Origin: Eggerthellaceae bacterium UBA3686
GTDB lineage: Bacteria > Actinomycetota > Coriobacteriia > Coriobacteriales > Eggerthellaceae
DNA length: 61,264 nucleotides
Assembly: GCA_002371495.1 (NCBI GenBank)
Contig: DFIX01000016.1
Span: 1 to 61,264 of the forward strand
Direction: 5' to 3'
Shown here piece after piece: positions 41,686-50,787 of this stretch. The position numbers and the translations under genes are program-made. How positions within the stretch are numbered: the first letter of the stretch is position 1; each line of letters opens with the position of its first letter. A model generated the notes under the pieces. That model was not told the DNA's origin, did not search any database, and worked only from the letters and a program-made list of their open reading frames with translations.

Positions 41686-42957
41686 ATGGGATTTTCCAAG
41701 AAGCCCGTAAAGGGTATGACCGACTTCCTGCCAACTGATATGCGCTTGCGTGATTCAGTGCTGGCCGAGATTAAGCGCACGTACGCCCAATACGGGTTTG
41801 CGCAGATCGAAACCCCCTGCATGGAGCATATCGGTAACCTGACATCCAAGCAGGGTGGCGATAACGAGAAGCTCATCTTCAAGATCGAAAAGCGCGGCGC
41901 GGCGTTCGACCGCGCCTGGGATTCGGGGAACCGCGACGAGCTCGTCGACAACGGCCTGCGCTATGACCTGACCGTTCCGCTGTCGCGCTTCTACGCCAAC
42001 AACAAAGAGCAGCTGCCCTCGCCGTTCCGCTCGCTGCAGACCGGGCCGGTATGGCGCGCCGACCAGCCGGCAAAGGGGCGTTTCCGCCAGTTCGTGCAGT
42101 GCGATATCGACGTGCTGGGCGATGCGACAAACTTAGCCGAAATCGAGCTGATTACCGCTACGTCGACAGCGCTTTCGCGGGTGCTCGGCAAGGCGGGCAT
42201 CGACCGCTTCACCGTTCACGTAAACGACCGCCAAATCCTGCGTGCCGCCGCGCTGAAAGCGGGATTTGCCGAGGATCAGATCGGCGGCGTGCTCGTGACG
42301 CTCGACAAGCTCGACAAGATAGGCTTCGAAGGCGTGGAATCCGAGCTACTCGCAAACGGCGCCGACGCTGACACGGCCAAGGCCTACCTGGACCTGTTCC
42401 GCGACGAAACGAACGGCGCGTTCAGCAAAGCGTTTTGCGATGCGGTCGATGCCGAGGGGCTAGCAGAAACCGCTGCTAACCTCGACGAGATAATCGCGAA
42501 CGCCGCAGCGCTCACGGGTGAAGGCGTGCAGATCGTCTTCGACCCGACGCTTGTCCGCGGCATGGGCTATTACACCGGCCCCATCTTCGAGGTCACGGTC
42601 GACAACTTCGGCATCTCGATTGCTGGCGGCGGACGCTACGACGAGATGATCGGCAAGTTCAGCGGCGAAGACGTGTGCGCATGCGGGTTCTCGATAGGCT
42701 TCGAGCGCATAATCGCCGTGCTGAAGGACGCGGGCGTCACCGACTTGGCAGATGAGGCCGAGGTCGAGGCGGTCGCGTTCCTGGTCGACGCCAAAGCGGG
42801 CGCCGAAAAGCGCCGCGAAGCTTTGCGCGAAGCGCAGACGCTGCGCGAAGCCGGCGCCAATGTGGCGGTGCTTCCCATGCGCAAAAACATGAAGCGCCAG
42901 ATCCAGACGCTCGAGGGCGAAGGCTTCAGCCGATTCGAGAAAGTGTATGCGGACTAG
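41686..42957 (+). CDS. hisS: Histidine--tRNA ligase
   Basis: This 423-residue class II synthetase charges tRNA-His. Motif 2 appears in GPVWRADQPAKGRFRQFVQCDID, the histidine loop as LVRGMGYYTGPIFEV, motif 3 as CACGFSIGFERI, and a C-terminal anticodon domain ends the chain. Motif 1 lies near residue 40. AAAGGAT precedes the ATG. Its last four bases overlap the convergent queH gene. tRNA-His is one of the four tRNAs that carry queuosine, so its setting among queA, queH and tgt may reflect related function. Confidence 0.95.
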   Translation: MGFSKKPVKGMTDFLPTDMRLRDSVLAEIKRTYAQYGFAQIETPCMEHIGNLTSKQGGDNEKLIFKIEKRGAAFDRAWDSGNRDELVDNGLRYDLTVPLSRFYANNKEQLPSPFRSLQTGPVWRADQPAKGRFRQFVQCDIDVLGDATNLAEIELITATSTALSRVLGKAGIDRFTVHVNDRQILRAAALKAGFAEDQIGGVLVTLDKLDKIGFEGVESELLANGADADTAKAYLDLFRDETNGAFSKAFCDAVDAEGLAETAANLDEIIANAAALTGEGVQIVFDPTLVRGMGYYTGPIFEVTVDNFGISIAGGGRYDEMIGKFSGEDVCACGFSIGFERIIAVLKDAGVTDLADEAEVEAVAFLVDAKAGAEKRREALREAQTLREAGANVAVLPMRKNMKRQIQTLEGEGFSRFEKVYAD

Positions 42958-43778
42958 TCGCCTTTGCGCTTTTCGCGAAGCCCCTTCAGGATAGCTTTCT
43001 TTTTGGCCTGCGCTTCGGCGTAGGCCTTTTTCTGCGCCCTGGCGCGCGCGGCCTGGGGGTCGGCGGATTGTGCTTGGAGGCGTTCGGCGGCGCGGGCGGC
43101 TTTCTTCGCTTTGCGCTGTTGCTTGATGAAGGCGCGCGTAGCGGCGCCTTCCTGTACCGAGAAACGGCATCCGCAGTAGTTTTGCCTGTACATTCCCAGT
43201 TCGCGGCTGATCCGCGTGGCTTCGTCGTAGTAGGGGCGGTAATCTTCGAAGTGCGCCGCAATGCCCGCCTGGGCGCAAGCGCGGTGAAGTTCCTCGCGTA
43301 TGACCTCGGTGAACTGATATGGGCTGACCGCAAGTGTCGTTGCGAGACCCTCGTAGCTCCCTTCGGCAGCCATCGCAGCGGCTTCTTCGAGCCGCATGCG
43401 GTAGCAGGCGCGGCAGCGTTCTTTGCGCCGCTCATCGTCGAGCAGCTCGGCGACGGTCGCGGGCACGTCGTTACTCGGGGTTTCGGAGGACGACCCTTGC
43501 GCGAACGCGGCGCCGAAGGCCGGGCTATAGCGCTTGAGAGATTCGCCGATGGGGGCAACGGTCTTTTCCCAGGCGTCGGGATCGTATGTGCCTTCGATGA
43601 CGTCGAAACCCTGCATCGCAGCGTATTTCTGCAGCTCGACGAGGCGACGTTCGTATTCTGAGGCTGGTGCGATGTTGCTGTTGGCGTAAAACACCGTTAT
43701 GTCATGCCCTTCCTCGCGCAGGAGGGTCGTGGGCATGATCGAACAGGGGCCGCAGCAGGCATGTACCAGAAGTTTCAT
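42954..43778 (-). CDS. queH: Epoxyqueuosine reductase QueH
   Basis: This protein of about 274 residues catalyses the last step of queuosine synthesis, reducing epoxyqueuosine in tRNA. The QueH cysteines are visible: HACCGPC at 7-13, ERCRACYRMR near 138, and YCGCRFS near 206, ligands of an iron-sulfur cluster plus a metal site. The C-terminal 60 residues form a Lys/Ala/Arg-rich helical tail that may touch tRNA. ATG 43778 starts exactly at the conserved MKLLVHACCGPC; a longer frame to 43880 would overlap the tgt promoter. The ribosome site is weak. It is divergent from tgt, 100 bp away. Confidence 0.94.
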   Translation of the reverse strand: MKLLVHACCGPCSIMPTTLLREEGHDITVFYANSNIAPASEYERRLVELQKYAAMQGFDVIEGTYDPDAWEKTVAPIGESLKRYSPAFGAAFAQGSSSETPSNDVPATVAELLDDERRKERCRACYRMRLEEAAAMAAEGSYEGLATTLAVSPYQFTEVIREELHRACAQAGIAAHFEDYRPYYDEATRISRELGMYRQNYCGCRFSVQEGAATRAFIKQQRKAKKAARAAERLQAQSADPQAARARAQKKAYAEAQAKKKAILKGLREKRKGD

Positions 43779-43878
43779 GCTGCCAGTGTAGCATTGGAGG
43801 CCAGCGTCGGTCGGGACGAGCTGGGGTATACTGTGACAACCCTCAGGGCGCACCGGGTATTCACGTGAAAGGATGTTC

Positions 43879-45027
43879 ATGGCGTTGTTCGATTATCAGA
43901 TTCAGGCCCGCTCGGGCGCAGCTCGTGCCGGGCGCTACGAAACGGCCCACGGTGACTTCACAACGCCCCTGTTCATGCCCGTGGGTACGCACGCCACAGT
44001 AAAGGGCGTAACATCGGCTGGCCTACGCAGCTTGAACGCCCAGGTTGTGCTTGCGAACACGTATCATCTGTACATGAGGCCCGGGACCGACGTCGTCGAA
44101 GAGGCGGGCGGCGTGCAGAAGTTCATGAACTACGACGGGCCGATGCTCACCGATTCCGGTGGGTTTCAGCTGTTCAGCCTCGATCACATGATGAAAACAG
44201 ATCCAGATGGCGTGAGCTTCCACGCGCGCGATTACGATGGCAGCAAGCATCGCTGGACGCCCGAAGAAAACATGCGTATTCAAGAGAAGATCGGCGCCGA
44301 CATCGTCATGCAGCTCGACCAATGTGTGGGCTATCCCGCGAAGAAGGAGGACGTTGCCGCGTCGACGAAGCTCTCGTGGGAGTGGGCCGAACGCTGCCTG
44401 GCGTCGCATACGCGCGCCGACCAGGCCCTGTTCGGCATCGTCCAGGGCGGCATGCATCTGGACCTTCGCCTTCAGAGCGTCGAGCAGCTTCTAGAAATCG
44501 AGCGCCGCAGCGTCGAAGCCGGCGGTCGCCGTTTCGATGGCTTTGGCATCGGGGGCTATTCGGTGGGCGAAGATCACGAGGTCATGTTCCAGACGCTCGG
44601 CGATGTCGTAGCGGCATTGCCCGAAGATCGCCCGCGCTATCTCATGGGGGTCGGCAACCCCACGACGCTCGTTCGGGCCGTGGGGGTGGGCGTCGACATG
44701 TTCGATTGCGTGCTGCCCACGCGCACGGGCCGCATGGGGACCGCCTTCTCGAGCCAAGGCCGCATGAACATGCGCAATGCCAAGTACACGCATGACTTCG
44801 GGCCACTCGATGCGCAGTGCACCTGCGAAACCTGCACGAACTATACGCGCGCCTACATCCGCCACTTGGTCAAGCAAAACGAGATGCTCGGCGGCATCCT
44901 TCTGAGCATGCACAACCTGCACTTCCTCATCGACCTCATGCGCCGCGCGCGCGAGGCGGTCCTGGCGGGAGCCTACGATGAGTTCCTCGCCGAATGGATG
45001 GCCAGCCCCGCCGCCGAGGACTACTAA
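43879..45027 (+). CDS. tgt: tRNA-guanine(34) transglycosylase
   Basis: This protein of about 382 residues exchanges guanine 34 of GUN-anticodon tRNAs for preQ1. The catalytic aspartates lie in MLTDSGGFQLFSL and FDCVLPTRTGRMG, and the zinc site is CTCETCTNYTRAYIRHL near 318. AAAGG precedes the start at 43879; ATG 43873 is also possible. It is divergent from queH. A possible small hairpin GTCCCACC/GGTGGGAC (45037-45063) and a family A repeat pair follow the stop codon. Confidence 0.96.
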   Translation: MALFDYQIQARSGAARAGRYETAHGDFTTPLFMPVGTHATVKGVTSAGLRSLNAQVVLANTYHLYMRPGTDVVEEAGGVQKFMNYDGPMLTDSGGFQLFSLDHMMKTDPDGVSFHARDYDGSKHRWTPEENMRIQEKIGADIVMQLDQCVGYPAKKEDVAASTKLSWEWAERCLASHTRADQALFGIVQGGMHLDLRLQSVEQLLEIERRSVEAGGRRFDGFGIGGYSVGEDHEVMFQTLGDVVAALPEDRPRYLMGVGNPTTLVRAVGVGVDMFDCVLPTRTGRMGTAFSSQGRMNMRNAKYTHDFGPLDAQCTCETCTNYTRAYIRHLVKQNEMLGGILLSMHNLHFLIDLMRRAREAVLAGAYDEFLAEWMASPAAEDY

Positions 45028-45036
45028 GCCGATTCC

Positions 45037-45063
45037 GTCCCACCGCTAAGCTGCAGGTGGGAC
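45037..45063. repeat. Hairpin made of family A terminal repeats
   Basis: GTCCCACC pairs with GGTGGGAC around 11 nt, 9 bp after tgt. TCCCACC and GGTGGGA are exactly the terminal repeats of the family A composites, so this could be an internally deleted copy. It could also act as a weak terminator without a T-tract. Confidence 0.5.
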
Positions 45064-45087
45064 GTACTCTGGCTCGGCTTCGCTCAA

Positions 45088-45418
45088 TCCCACCGCGCGC
45101 CTGAAGGCGGGGGCGCGCTCCGGCTTGGCTTCGGCTAACCAAGATGAATTTTCAGGAACAGTGCCTGCAGAATCGCCGGAGTCACGCCCCCGCCTTCAGG
45201 CGCGCTCCGTTAATCGGACTCCAAATGAATGCAGCATGGCTCGTTACCTATTGCATTCGATAAGCGGGCCAGCGCTCATCTCCCACTGTTAGGATAACGA
45301 AGCGTTTCCGCAGGCGGGGCGTGACTCCGGCGATTCTGCAGGCACAAACTTTCTAAATTCACATAGGTTTAGCCGAAGCCAAGCCGGAGCGCGCCCCGCC
45401 TGCGGAAACGCGATGGGA
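45088..45418. repeat. Family A composite element, copy 3
   Basis: TCCCACC (45088-45094) and GATGGGA (45412-45418) enclose two opposed hairpins. Unit 1 has perfect 21-bp arms at 45095-45115 (GCGCGCCTG...GGGGGCG) and 45185-45205 with a 69-nt core. Unit 2 has perfect 20-bp arms at 45302-45321 (GCGTTTCCG...GGGGCG) and 45392-45411 with a 70-nt core. The spacer is 96 nt. It fills much of the 658-bp gap between tgt and secDF. The remaining part, 45471-45685, shows no gene. Confidence 0.9.
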
Positions 45419-45424
45419 TGCGTT

Positions 45425-45473
45425 GCCGAAACCAAGCCGATGCGCGCTGCCGCCTTCGGAAACGCGGCGGATG
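45425..45473 (-). repeat. Family A half-element (degenerate)
   Basis: GCCGAAACCAAGCCGATGCG followed by CGCTGCCGCCTTCGGAAACG and GGCGGA resembles the right half of a family A unit. No matching left arm exists. It abuts copy 3 and is probably an older remnant. Confidence 0.6.
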
Positions 45474-45685
45474 GTTGGAAATGGATTGCTGGCATCAGTT
45501 TGCTCAGGCGTGGCGGGTGCTTTCGGATGTGTGCGCATTCTCTATTCTGATGCGTAGATAATATAAAGGACGCACTATATTTGCGGATTGGTGCTGCCAA
45601 TGAGGCGTGGTTGTGGCACAATATCGAAGTTACGCCATTTTGGTGTTACTTGCGCATGTGTCGAAATAGGAAAGAAGGATAGCGC

Positions 45686-48454
45686 ATGGCAACGCCCAGC
45701 AATGAACGCAAAGGCTCGAACATAGGATCAGATCGCCGCAACATATGGCTGCTCGTCATAACGACACTGCTAATCATCGGCTCGATCGTCTTGTTCATGC
45801 CCCCGCAAGAAAAGATCAATCAGGGCCTCGATATTCAAGGCGGCCTCTCGGTCGTGCTGACCGCCACCTCGACCGATGGCGATGCGATCACCGACGAGGA
45901 CATGGAGACCTCCCGCGCCATCGTCGAGAGCCGTGTCAACGCTCTCGGTGCATCCGAGGCGGTCGTGCAGGTGCAGGGCACCAACCAGATTTTGGTGCAG
46001 ATTCCCGGCCTGTCAGATACGCAGACGGCGCTGAGCATCATCGGCAAGACCGGCAAACTCGAGTTTGCACGTCTCGATTCGTTCACTGACGCAACAGTCG
46101 TGCAGGACATCCAGACGGGCAACTACGGCAACGAGGCTACGGTCACCGACGAGTTCGGCAATGCGTTTCCCACGGGCGAAGTCAAGCATCTGAAGGTCGA
46201 AGACGGCACGTACACCCCCATCGTCACCGGTGACAACATCGAACGCGTGACGGTAGGCCGCGCGTCCGAGACTTCGATTTACTACGCGGTCGACATCGAT
46301 TTGGATGCCGAAGGCACCAAGGCGTTTGCCGACGCATCGCGCGACCTGGTCACCGACCATGGCCAGATCGTCATCATCCTCGACAACGAGGTTCAGTCCG
46401 CTCCCGCAGTGCAGTCCGAGATTCCTAACGGCCAGGTCCAGATTACCGGTAACTACGACCTCGACGGTGCGAACGGCCTGCGGACCGTGCTCGAGTCCGG
46501 CTCGCTTCCGGTGAGCTTCGAATACTCGCAAAGCCAGGTCGTCGGCCCGACGCTTGGCCAGGACGCGCTGCGCTCAGGCGTTATCGTCGCCTTGCTCGGC
46601 ATTCTGCTGGTCATGATTTACCTGCTGTTCTTCTACAAGGGCCTGGGCACCATCACCGCAGGTGCGGTTGTCGTGTTCGCAATCCTGTACTTGGGCATCC
46701 TTGCCGGGCTTTCGGCATTCGGCCTGTTCAGCCTGACTCTTTCGGGTGTTGCGGGTATCGTTCTGACAATCGGTATGGCTGCGGACTCATCGGTTCTGAC
46801 CGTTGAGCGCTTCCGAGAGGAAGTGCGCATGGGCAAGAGCGTCCGCGCCGCTTCCATTTCGGGCGTGCGCCATGCCATCCAGACCTCGATTGACGCCGAC
46901 CTGGTTTCGCTCGTATCGGCCCTGTGCTTGTTCTTCCTGGCTTCTGCGAGCGTCAAGGGCTTCGGTCTTACGCTGTCGCTCGGCATCCTGTGCGACATCG
47001 TCATGATGCTGCTGTTCAAGGCGCCGCTCGTTCGCCTGCTGGCACCGCGCTCAATCGCGAAGCACCCCGGTTTCTGGAACGTCAAGGACGGCCAGATCGC
47101 AGGCGAAAAGTTCGCAGCGCTAGGCGCCGTCATAGGCGTGACTGCCGGCGAAGCCGAGATGGGCGAGGCGCTTGACCGCACGATTGTCGACAAAGAAGCT
47201 GAGGCGCGCGGAGGCGCCGATGGCTTGCGCGTCGCCGAAGCGGTGCATAACCTGAAGGGCCGCTTCATCAAACATGACATCAATTTCGTCGGCCATCGCA
47301 AGGTGTTCCTGATCATCTCGGCATGCCTGGTCGTCGGCTCGCTTGCCGTTGTGGGCATCAAGGGCATGCAGTTCGGCATCGAATTCGTGGGCGGCACGTC
47401 TATCGCCTTCCACGATACGGGCGATGTGACCATCGACGACATGCGCAATGCCTTCAGCGAGGCCGGCCAGGCTGATGCGACCATCCAGACGACCACCACT
47501 GACGGCGAGGAGGGCTTCCTCGTGCGCATGACGGTGACCGATGCAGAGGAAGCTGCCGCCGTTGCCAACCAGGTGGCGCAGAAGTACAGCTTGACTTCCG
47601 ACAACTTCGAGGTCACGACGATCGGGCCCGACTGGGGCGCGAGCGTCATCCAGCAGTCGCTCATTGCGTTCCTCGTTTCGCTCGTCCTGATCATCGTCTA
47701 CATCACTGTTCGCTTCAGGGAATACAAGATGGGCTTCACGGCCGTCGTCGTGTTGCTGCATGACCTGATAATCGTCGTGGGCGTGTATGCGCTTGTGGGC
47801 CGCGAGTTTACGCCGAACGCCGTGGCGGCGTTGCTCACCATCATCGGATACTCGCTCTACGATACGGTCGTCGTGTTCCACCGCATCAACGAAAACGCCA
47901 AGGACTTCGGCGTGCGCTGCTCGTTCTACACGATTGCCAACCATTCGCTCAACCAGGTGTTCCTGCGCTCGATTAACACGACCATCACCTCGTTGATCCC
48001 GGTACTGTTCATGCTGCTGTTCGGTGGCGAAACGCTGAAGGACTTCGCGTTCGCCATGACGATCGGCTTGGTCATCGGTTGCTATTCCTCGATTGCTGTG
48101 GGCACTCCGCTGTTCGCCATCTGGAAGACGCGCGAAGAAAAGTACGCAAGGTCCCAGAAGAAGTTCGGCGATGTGATCGGCGCCTTCGAGTTCGAGCGCG
48201 CTGGTTCGAGTATTGCGGGCACGTTGGGTAAATCCAAAGCCGCCCGCCGCAAGACCGCTCAGGTCAAAGCCGCCAATGCAAAGGTCGCGATGGAAGCGCA
48301 TGCCGAGCAGCCCGAAGGCGACGTGCTCGTCATCATAGAAGACGCGCCTGCCGAATCCGAGTCACATGGTTCTAATGCACTTGGCGAAGACGGCAAGCCC
48401 TTGTATCAGCAGACGCCGCATAACCCCAAGAAGGGCAAGAAAAAGAAGAAGTAG
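45686..48454 (+). CDS. secDF: Fused protein-export membrane protein SecDF
   Basis: This 922-residue protein combines SecD and SecF, which use the proton-motive force to pull proteins out of the Sec channel. The SecD half begins with one helix (about 20-37) and the block INQGLDIQGGLSVVL, has the large outer P1 domain (about 45-280), then five helices. The SecF half restarts near 545 with KGMQFGIEFVGGTSIAF and another helix set. Between them is an unusually long linker (about 460-530). A lysine-rich cytoplasmic tail ends KKGKKKKK. AAGAAGGA precedes the ATG. It is a single transcription unit closed by a strong terminator; yajC is not adjacent. Confidence 0.95.
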   Translation: MATPSNERKGSNIGSDRRNIWLLVITTLLIIGSIVLFMPPQEKINQGLDIQGGLSVVLTATSTDGDAITDEDMETSRAIVESRVNALGASEAVVQVQGTNQILVQIPGLSDTQTALSIIGKTGKLEFARLDSFTDATVVQDIQTGNYGNEATVTDEFGNAFPTGEVKHLKVEDGTYTPIVTGDNIERVTVGRASETSIYYAVDIDLDAEGTKAFADASRDLVTDHGQIVIILDNEVQSAPAVQSEIPNGQVQITGNYDLDGANGLRTVLESGSLPVSFEYSQSQVVGPTLGQDALRSGVIVALLGILLVMIYLLFFYKGLGTITAGAVVVFAILYLGILAGLSAFGLFSLTLSGVAGIVLTIGMAADSSVLTVERFREEVRMGKSVRAASISGVRHAIQTSIDADLVSLVSALCLFFLASASVKGFGLTLSLGILCDIVMMLLFKAPLVRLLAPRSIAKHPGFWNVKDGQIAGEKFAALGAVIGVTAGEAEMGEALDRTIVDKEAEARGGADGLRVAEAVHNLKGRFIKHDINFVGHRKVFLIISACLVVGSLAVVGIKGMQFGIEFVGGTSIAFHDTGDVTIDDMRNAFSEAGQADATIQTTTTDGEEGFLVRMTVTDAEEAAAVANQVAQKYSLTSDNFEVTTIGPDWGASVIQQSLIAFLVSLVLIIVYITVRFREYKMGFTAVVVLLHDLIIVVGVYALVGREFTPNAVAALLTIIGYSLYDTVVVFHRINENAKDFGVRCSFYTIANHSLNQVFLRSINTTITSLIPVLFMLLFGGETLKDFAFAMTIGLVIGCYSSIAVGTPLFAIWKTREEKYARSQKKFGDVIGAFEFERAGSSIAGTLGKSKAARRKTAQVKAANAKVAMEAHAEQPEGDVLVIIEDAPAESESHGSNALGEDGKPLYQQTPHNPKKGKKKKK

Positions 48455-48479
48455 GTTATTGCACCGAGCTTCTCGAACG

Positions 48480-48506
48480 CGCGGCGGCCACGGGCCGCCG
48501 CGTTTT
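48480..48506 (+). terminator. Intrinsic terminator after secDF
   Basis: A 10-bp stem CGCGGCGGCC/GGCCGCCGCG with an ACG loop is followed by TTTT, 25 bp after the stop codon. Confidence 0.9.
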
Positions 48507-48557
48507 GCGTATACTGGTGCACTAGCAGAGTTTTAATCTTGCGTGAAGGAGCAAGCT

Positions 48558-48878
48558 ATGCGTGAGGGAAGTGCCCCTAATTTCTGCCCGCCGGTTAACG
48601 AGGGCGATGTGTTCGAGTTCGAAGACGAGAAAGGTGACGTCGTCTCGCTCGAGTTTTTGGGGCTGGTAATTCACAACGATCGTCGCTATGGTTTCTTCTT
48701 CCCCGTATCGCCTGATGAGCCCGCTTTGTCTTCGGGCGAAGTCGTTCTGCTCGAGGTGCTCGACATCGATGAAGACGGACAGCCCGTCGAGTTCGAGTAC
48801 GTTGAGGACGAGGCAATCGCCGAGGAGGCGTTTGCGGCTTTCCGCGAGGCCGCGAAGGACCTTTACGATTTCGAATAG
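48558..48878 (+). CDS. DUF1292 family protein
   Basis: This 106-residue, very acidic protein matches DUF1292, a small conserved family of unknown role: VFEFEDEKGDVVSLEFLGLVIHNDRRY, VLLEVLDIDEDGQPVEFEYV. In Firmicutes the homologue often accompanies the Holliday resolvase-like gene yrrK; that neighbour is absent here. GAAGGAG precedes the ATG at 48558. It is a lone gene between the secDF terminator and a convergent ABC gene. Confidence 0.8.
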   Translation: MREGSAPNFCPPVNEGDVFEFEDEKGDVVSLEFLGLVIHNDRRYGFFFPVSPDEPALSSGEVVLLEVLDIDEDGQPVEFEYVEDEAIAEEAFAAFREAAKDLYDFE

Positions 48879-48971
48879 GCATGCCGCGCCTCGCCCAGTA
48901 GGCGCTGGTTTATGCGAAGGCAAAATTAGCCGCAGGGCGTGCTGGCGGCCCATTGTACAGGCAAAGTGGGT

Positions 48972-50777
48972 TTAACGGCGTTTCATCTGGCCGTCTAGCG
49001 CATGGACCAATCGATATCGGTCGGGTAGATCCAAGCCGATTTTCCGCAGGGCGGTTTCGTCCGTGAAAATGCTCTCCGGCGTTCCGAGGGCGTGCATCCC
49101 GCCTTGGTTCAGCACGAGAATCCGGTCGCAGAGCCGGGATAAATCCTGCATTTCGTGCGATACGAGCACGATGGTCAGCCCTTCGACGGTGTGGAGCTCG
49201 CAGAGCAGCTCGATGAGCCTGCGCTTTTCTTGCGGGTCGAGGCCGGCAACAGGCTCATCGAGGACGAGCGCGCTCGGTTTCATGGCGAGGACCCCCGCCA
49301 AAGCGACGCGCCGCTGCTGCCCGCCCGAAAGCGAGAAGGGGCTTTTCAGGCAGAGCTCTTCGCTGTCGAGGTGAACGAGGTTGAGCGCCCAGGCTACCCG
49401 CTCTCCGATCTGCTTTTCGTCGATTCCGAGGTTGCGCGGCCCAAAAGCCACGTCGTCGAACACCGTAGCGGCAAAGAGCTGATGCTCGGGGTATTGGAAG
49501 GCGACGCCGATGAAGCGACGTGCTTCGATGGCGCTTGCCCTGTTCGAAAGGTCTGCTCCGTTGACGCGCACGGAACCAACTGTCGGCTGTAGCAAGCCGT
49601 TGCAGAGCTGGATGAGCGTGCTCTTGCCCGATCCGGTGTGCCCTGCAATGCCGAAAAACTCGCCGGCACATACCGAGAAGCTGATTTCCTCGAGTGCCCA
49701 CGCATCTGGGGCACTTAGGCGCTCATCACGTTTCGCCTGCTTTTTCCCGCGCGTTTTGGTTCCTGGATGCGGATACGCGAACGAAACGGCATCGAATTCC
49801 AGCAGAGGAACGCTTTGCGCAGGGACTTCTCGGACGATAGTACCTTTGATGCCGGTTTGCCCCTTGCGCGCTGGCAGCGGCTCCCAGCTGGCGATGGCTC
49901 CGTCAACTGCTGCGGCAAGGCCGTGGTTTGTTCCGGGTTGGTCCGTTGTTCCGATGGTGGCCTGCAGTGCGGCGATGCTTTCCGCGAGGTCTTCGATGCG
50001 AGCAGTAGGGGCAATAGCGAAACCGAGTGAGCCGAGCTTTAAGGAGACGTGGGCGGCCAAGGGCTCTTGCAGGCCGAAGCTTTGCAGCTCTGAGGCCCTT
50101 AGGAGCACGTCTTCGGGTGCGCCGTCGAGTTGTATGCGGCCGTCTGCCAAAACGATGATGCGCTTGGCCTGCGCTGCCTCGTGAATGTGATGGGTGATCA
50201 TGATGATGGTGAGGCCCTCGGCGTTGAGCTTGCGGCAAAGCCCCAAGAGGCTTTCCCGTCCGCGCGGGTCGAGCATCGAGCTTGCCTCGTCGAGCACGAG
50301 TGCGTGCGGCTTCATGGCGAGCGCCCCTGCTATGGCCAGCCTCTGTTTCTGGCCGCCCGAAAGCGTGGACACTTCGCGTCGTTCGAAGCCCGCGAGACCT
50401 ACGGCCTTAAGCGATTCGGTGACCCGCTCGCGAATTTCCTTGGGGGTAAGCCCCAGGTTCTCGGGTCCGAATGCGACGTCGTCTTCCACGATGCTTGCGA
50501 CGATTTGGTCATCGGGGTTTTGGAACACCATGGCTATCGATTTGCGCACTTCGAAAGCCGCGCCTGCGTCAGCAGTGTTGAACCCGCCCACGTAAACGCT
50601 GCCCGCATCGGGCACGGCCAGCGAGTTCATATGTCGGGCAAGTGTCGACTTGCCGCTGCCGTTCGCGCCGAGGACGCAGACGAATTCGCCTTGGTCGATA
50701 CGCAGGTCGACTCCGTCAAGCGCAAGCGAGGCACTGTCGTACGAGTAGCTGACCTGCTCGAATTCTATGAACGCCAT
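48972..50777 (-). CDS. Fused double ATPase of an ECF-type vitamin or metal transporter
   Basis: This protein of about 601 residues contains two complete ABC ATPase domains in one chain. The first has GANGSGKST at 37-45, LSGGQKQRLAIA and LVLDEASSMLD. The second has GHTGSGKST near 377, LSGGQQRRVALA and LVLDEPVAGLD. A linker of about 100 residues joins them. This equals a fusion of EcfA1 and EcfA2, which energise uptake of vitamins, cobalt or nickel together with EcfT and a substrate-binding S component. Neither partner is nearby, so the substrate is unknown. ATG 50777 fits the conserved start but has a poor ribosome site. It lies 10 bp after the gene at 50788. Confidence 0.9.
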   Translation of the reverse strand: MAFIEFEQVSYSYDSASLALDGVDLRIDQGEFVCVLGANGSGKSTLARHMNSLAVPDAGSVYVGGFNTADAGAAFEVRKSIAMVFQNPDDQIVASIVEDDVAFGPENLGLTPKEIRERVTESLKAVGLAGFERREVSTLSGGQKQRLAIAGALAMKPHALVLDEASSMLDPRGRESLLGLCRKLNAEGLTIIMITHHIHEAAQAKRIIVLADGRIQLDGAPEDVLLRASELQSFGLQEPLAAHVSLKLGSLGFAIAPTARIEDLAESIAALQATIGTTDQPGTNHGLAAAVDGAIASWEPLPARKGQTGIKGTIVREVPAQSVPLLEFDAVSFAYPHPGTKTRGKKQAKRDERLSAPDAWALEEISFSVCAGEFFGIAGHTGSGKSTLIQLCNGLLQPTVGSVRVNGADLSNRASAIEARRFIGVAFQYPEHQLFAATVFDDVAFGPRNLGIDEKQIGERVAWALNLVHLDSEELCLKSPFSLSGGQQRRVALAGVLAMKPSALVLDEPVAGLDPQEKRRLIELLCELHTVEGLTIVLVSHEMQDLSRLCDRILVLNQGGMHALGTPESIFTDETALRKIGLDLPDRYRLVHALDGQMKRR

Positions 50778-50787
50778 GAGTGGATGG

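Noticed and set aside
13401..45418. Insertion sequences encoding a transposase
   Set aside because: No open reading frame with transposase motifs lies in or next to any repeat copy, so autonomous mobility cannot be claimed.
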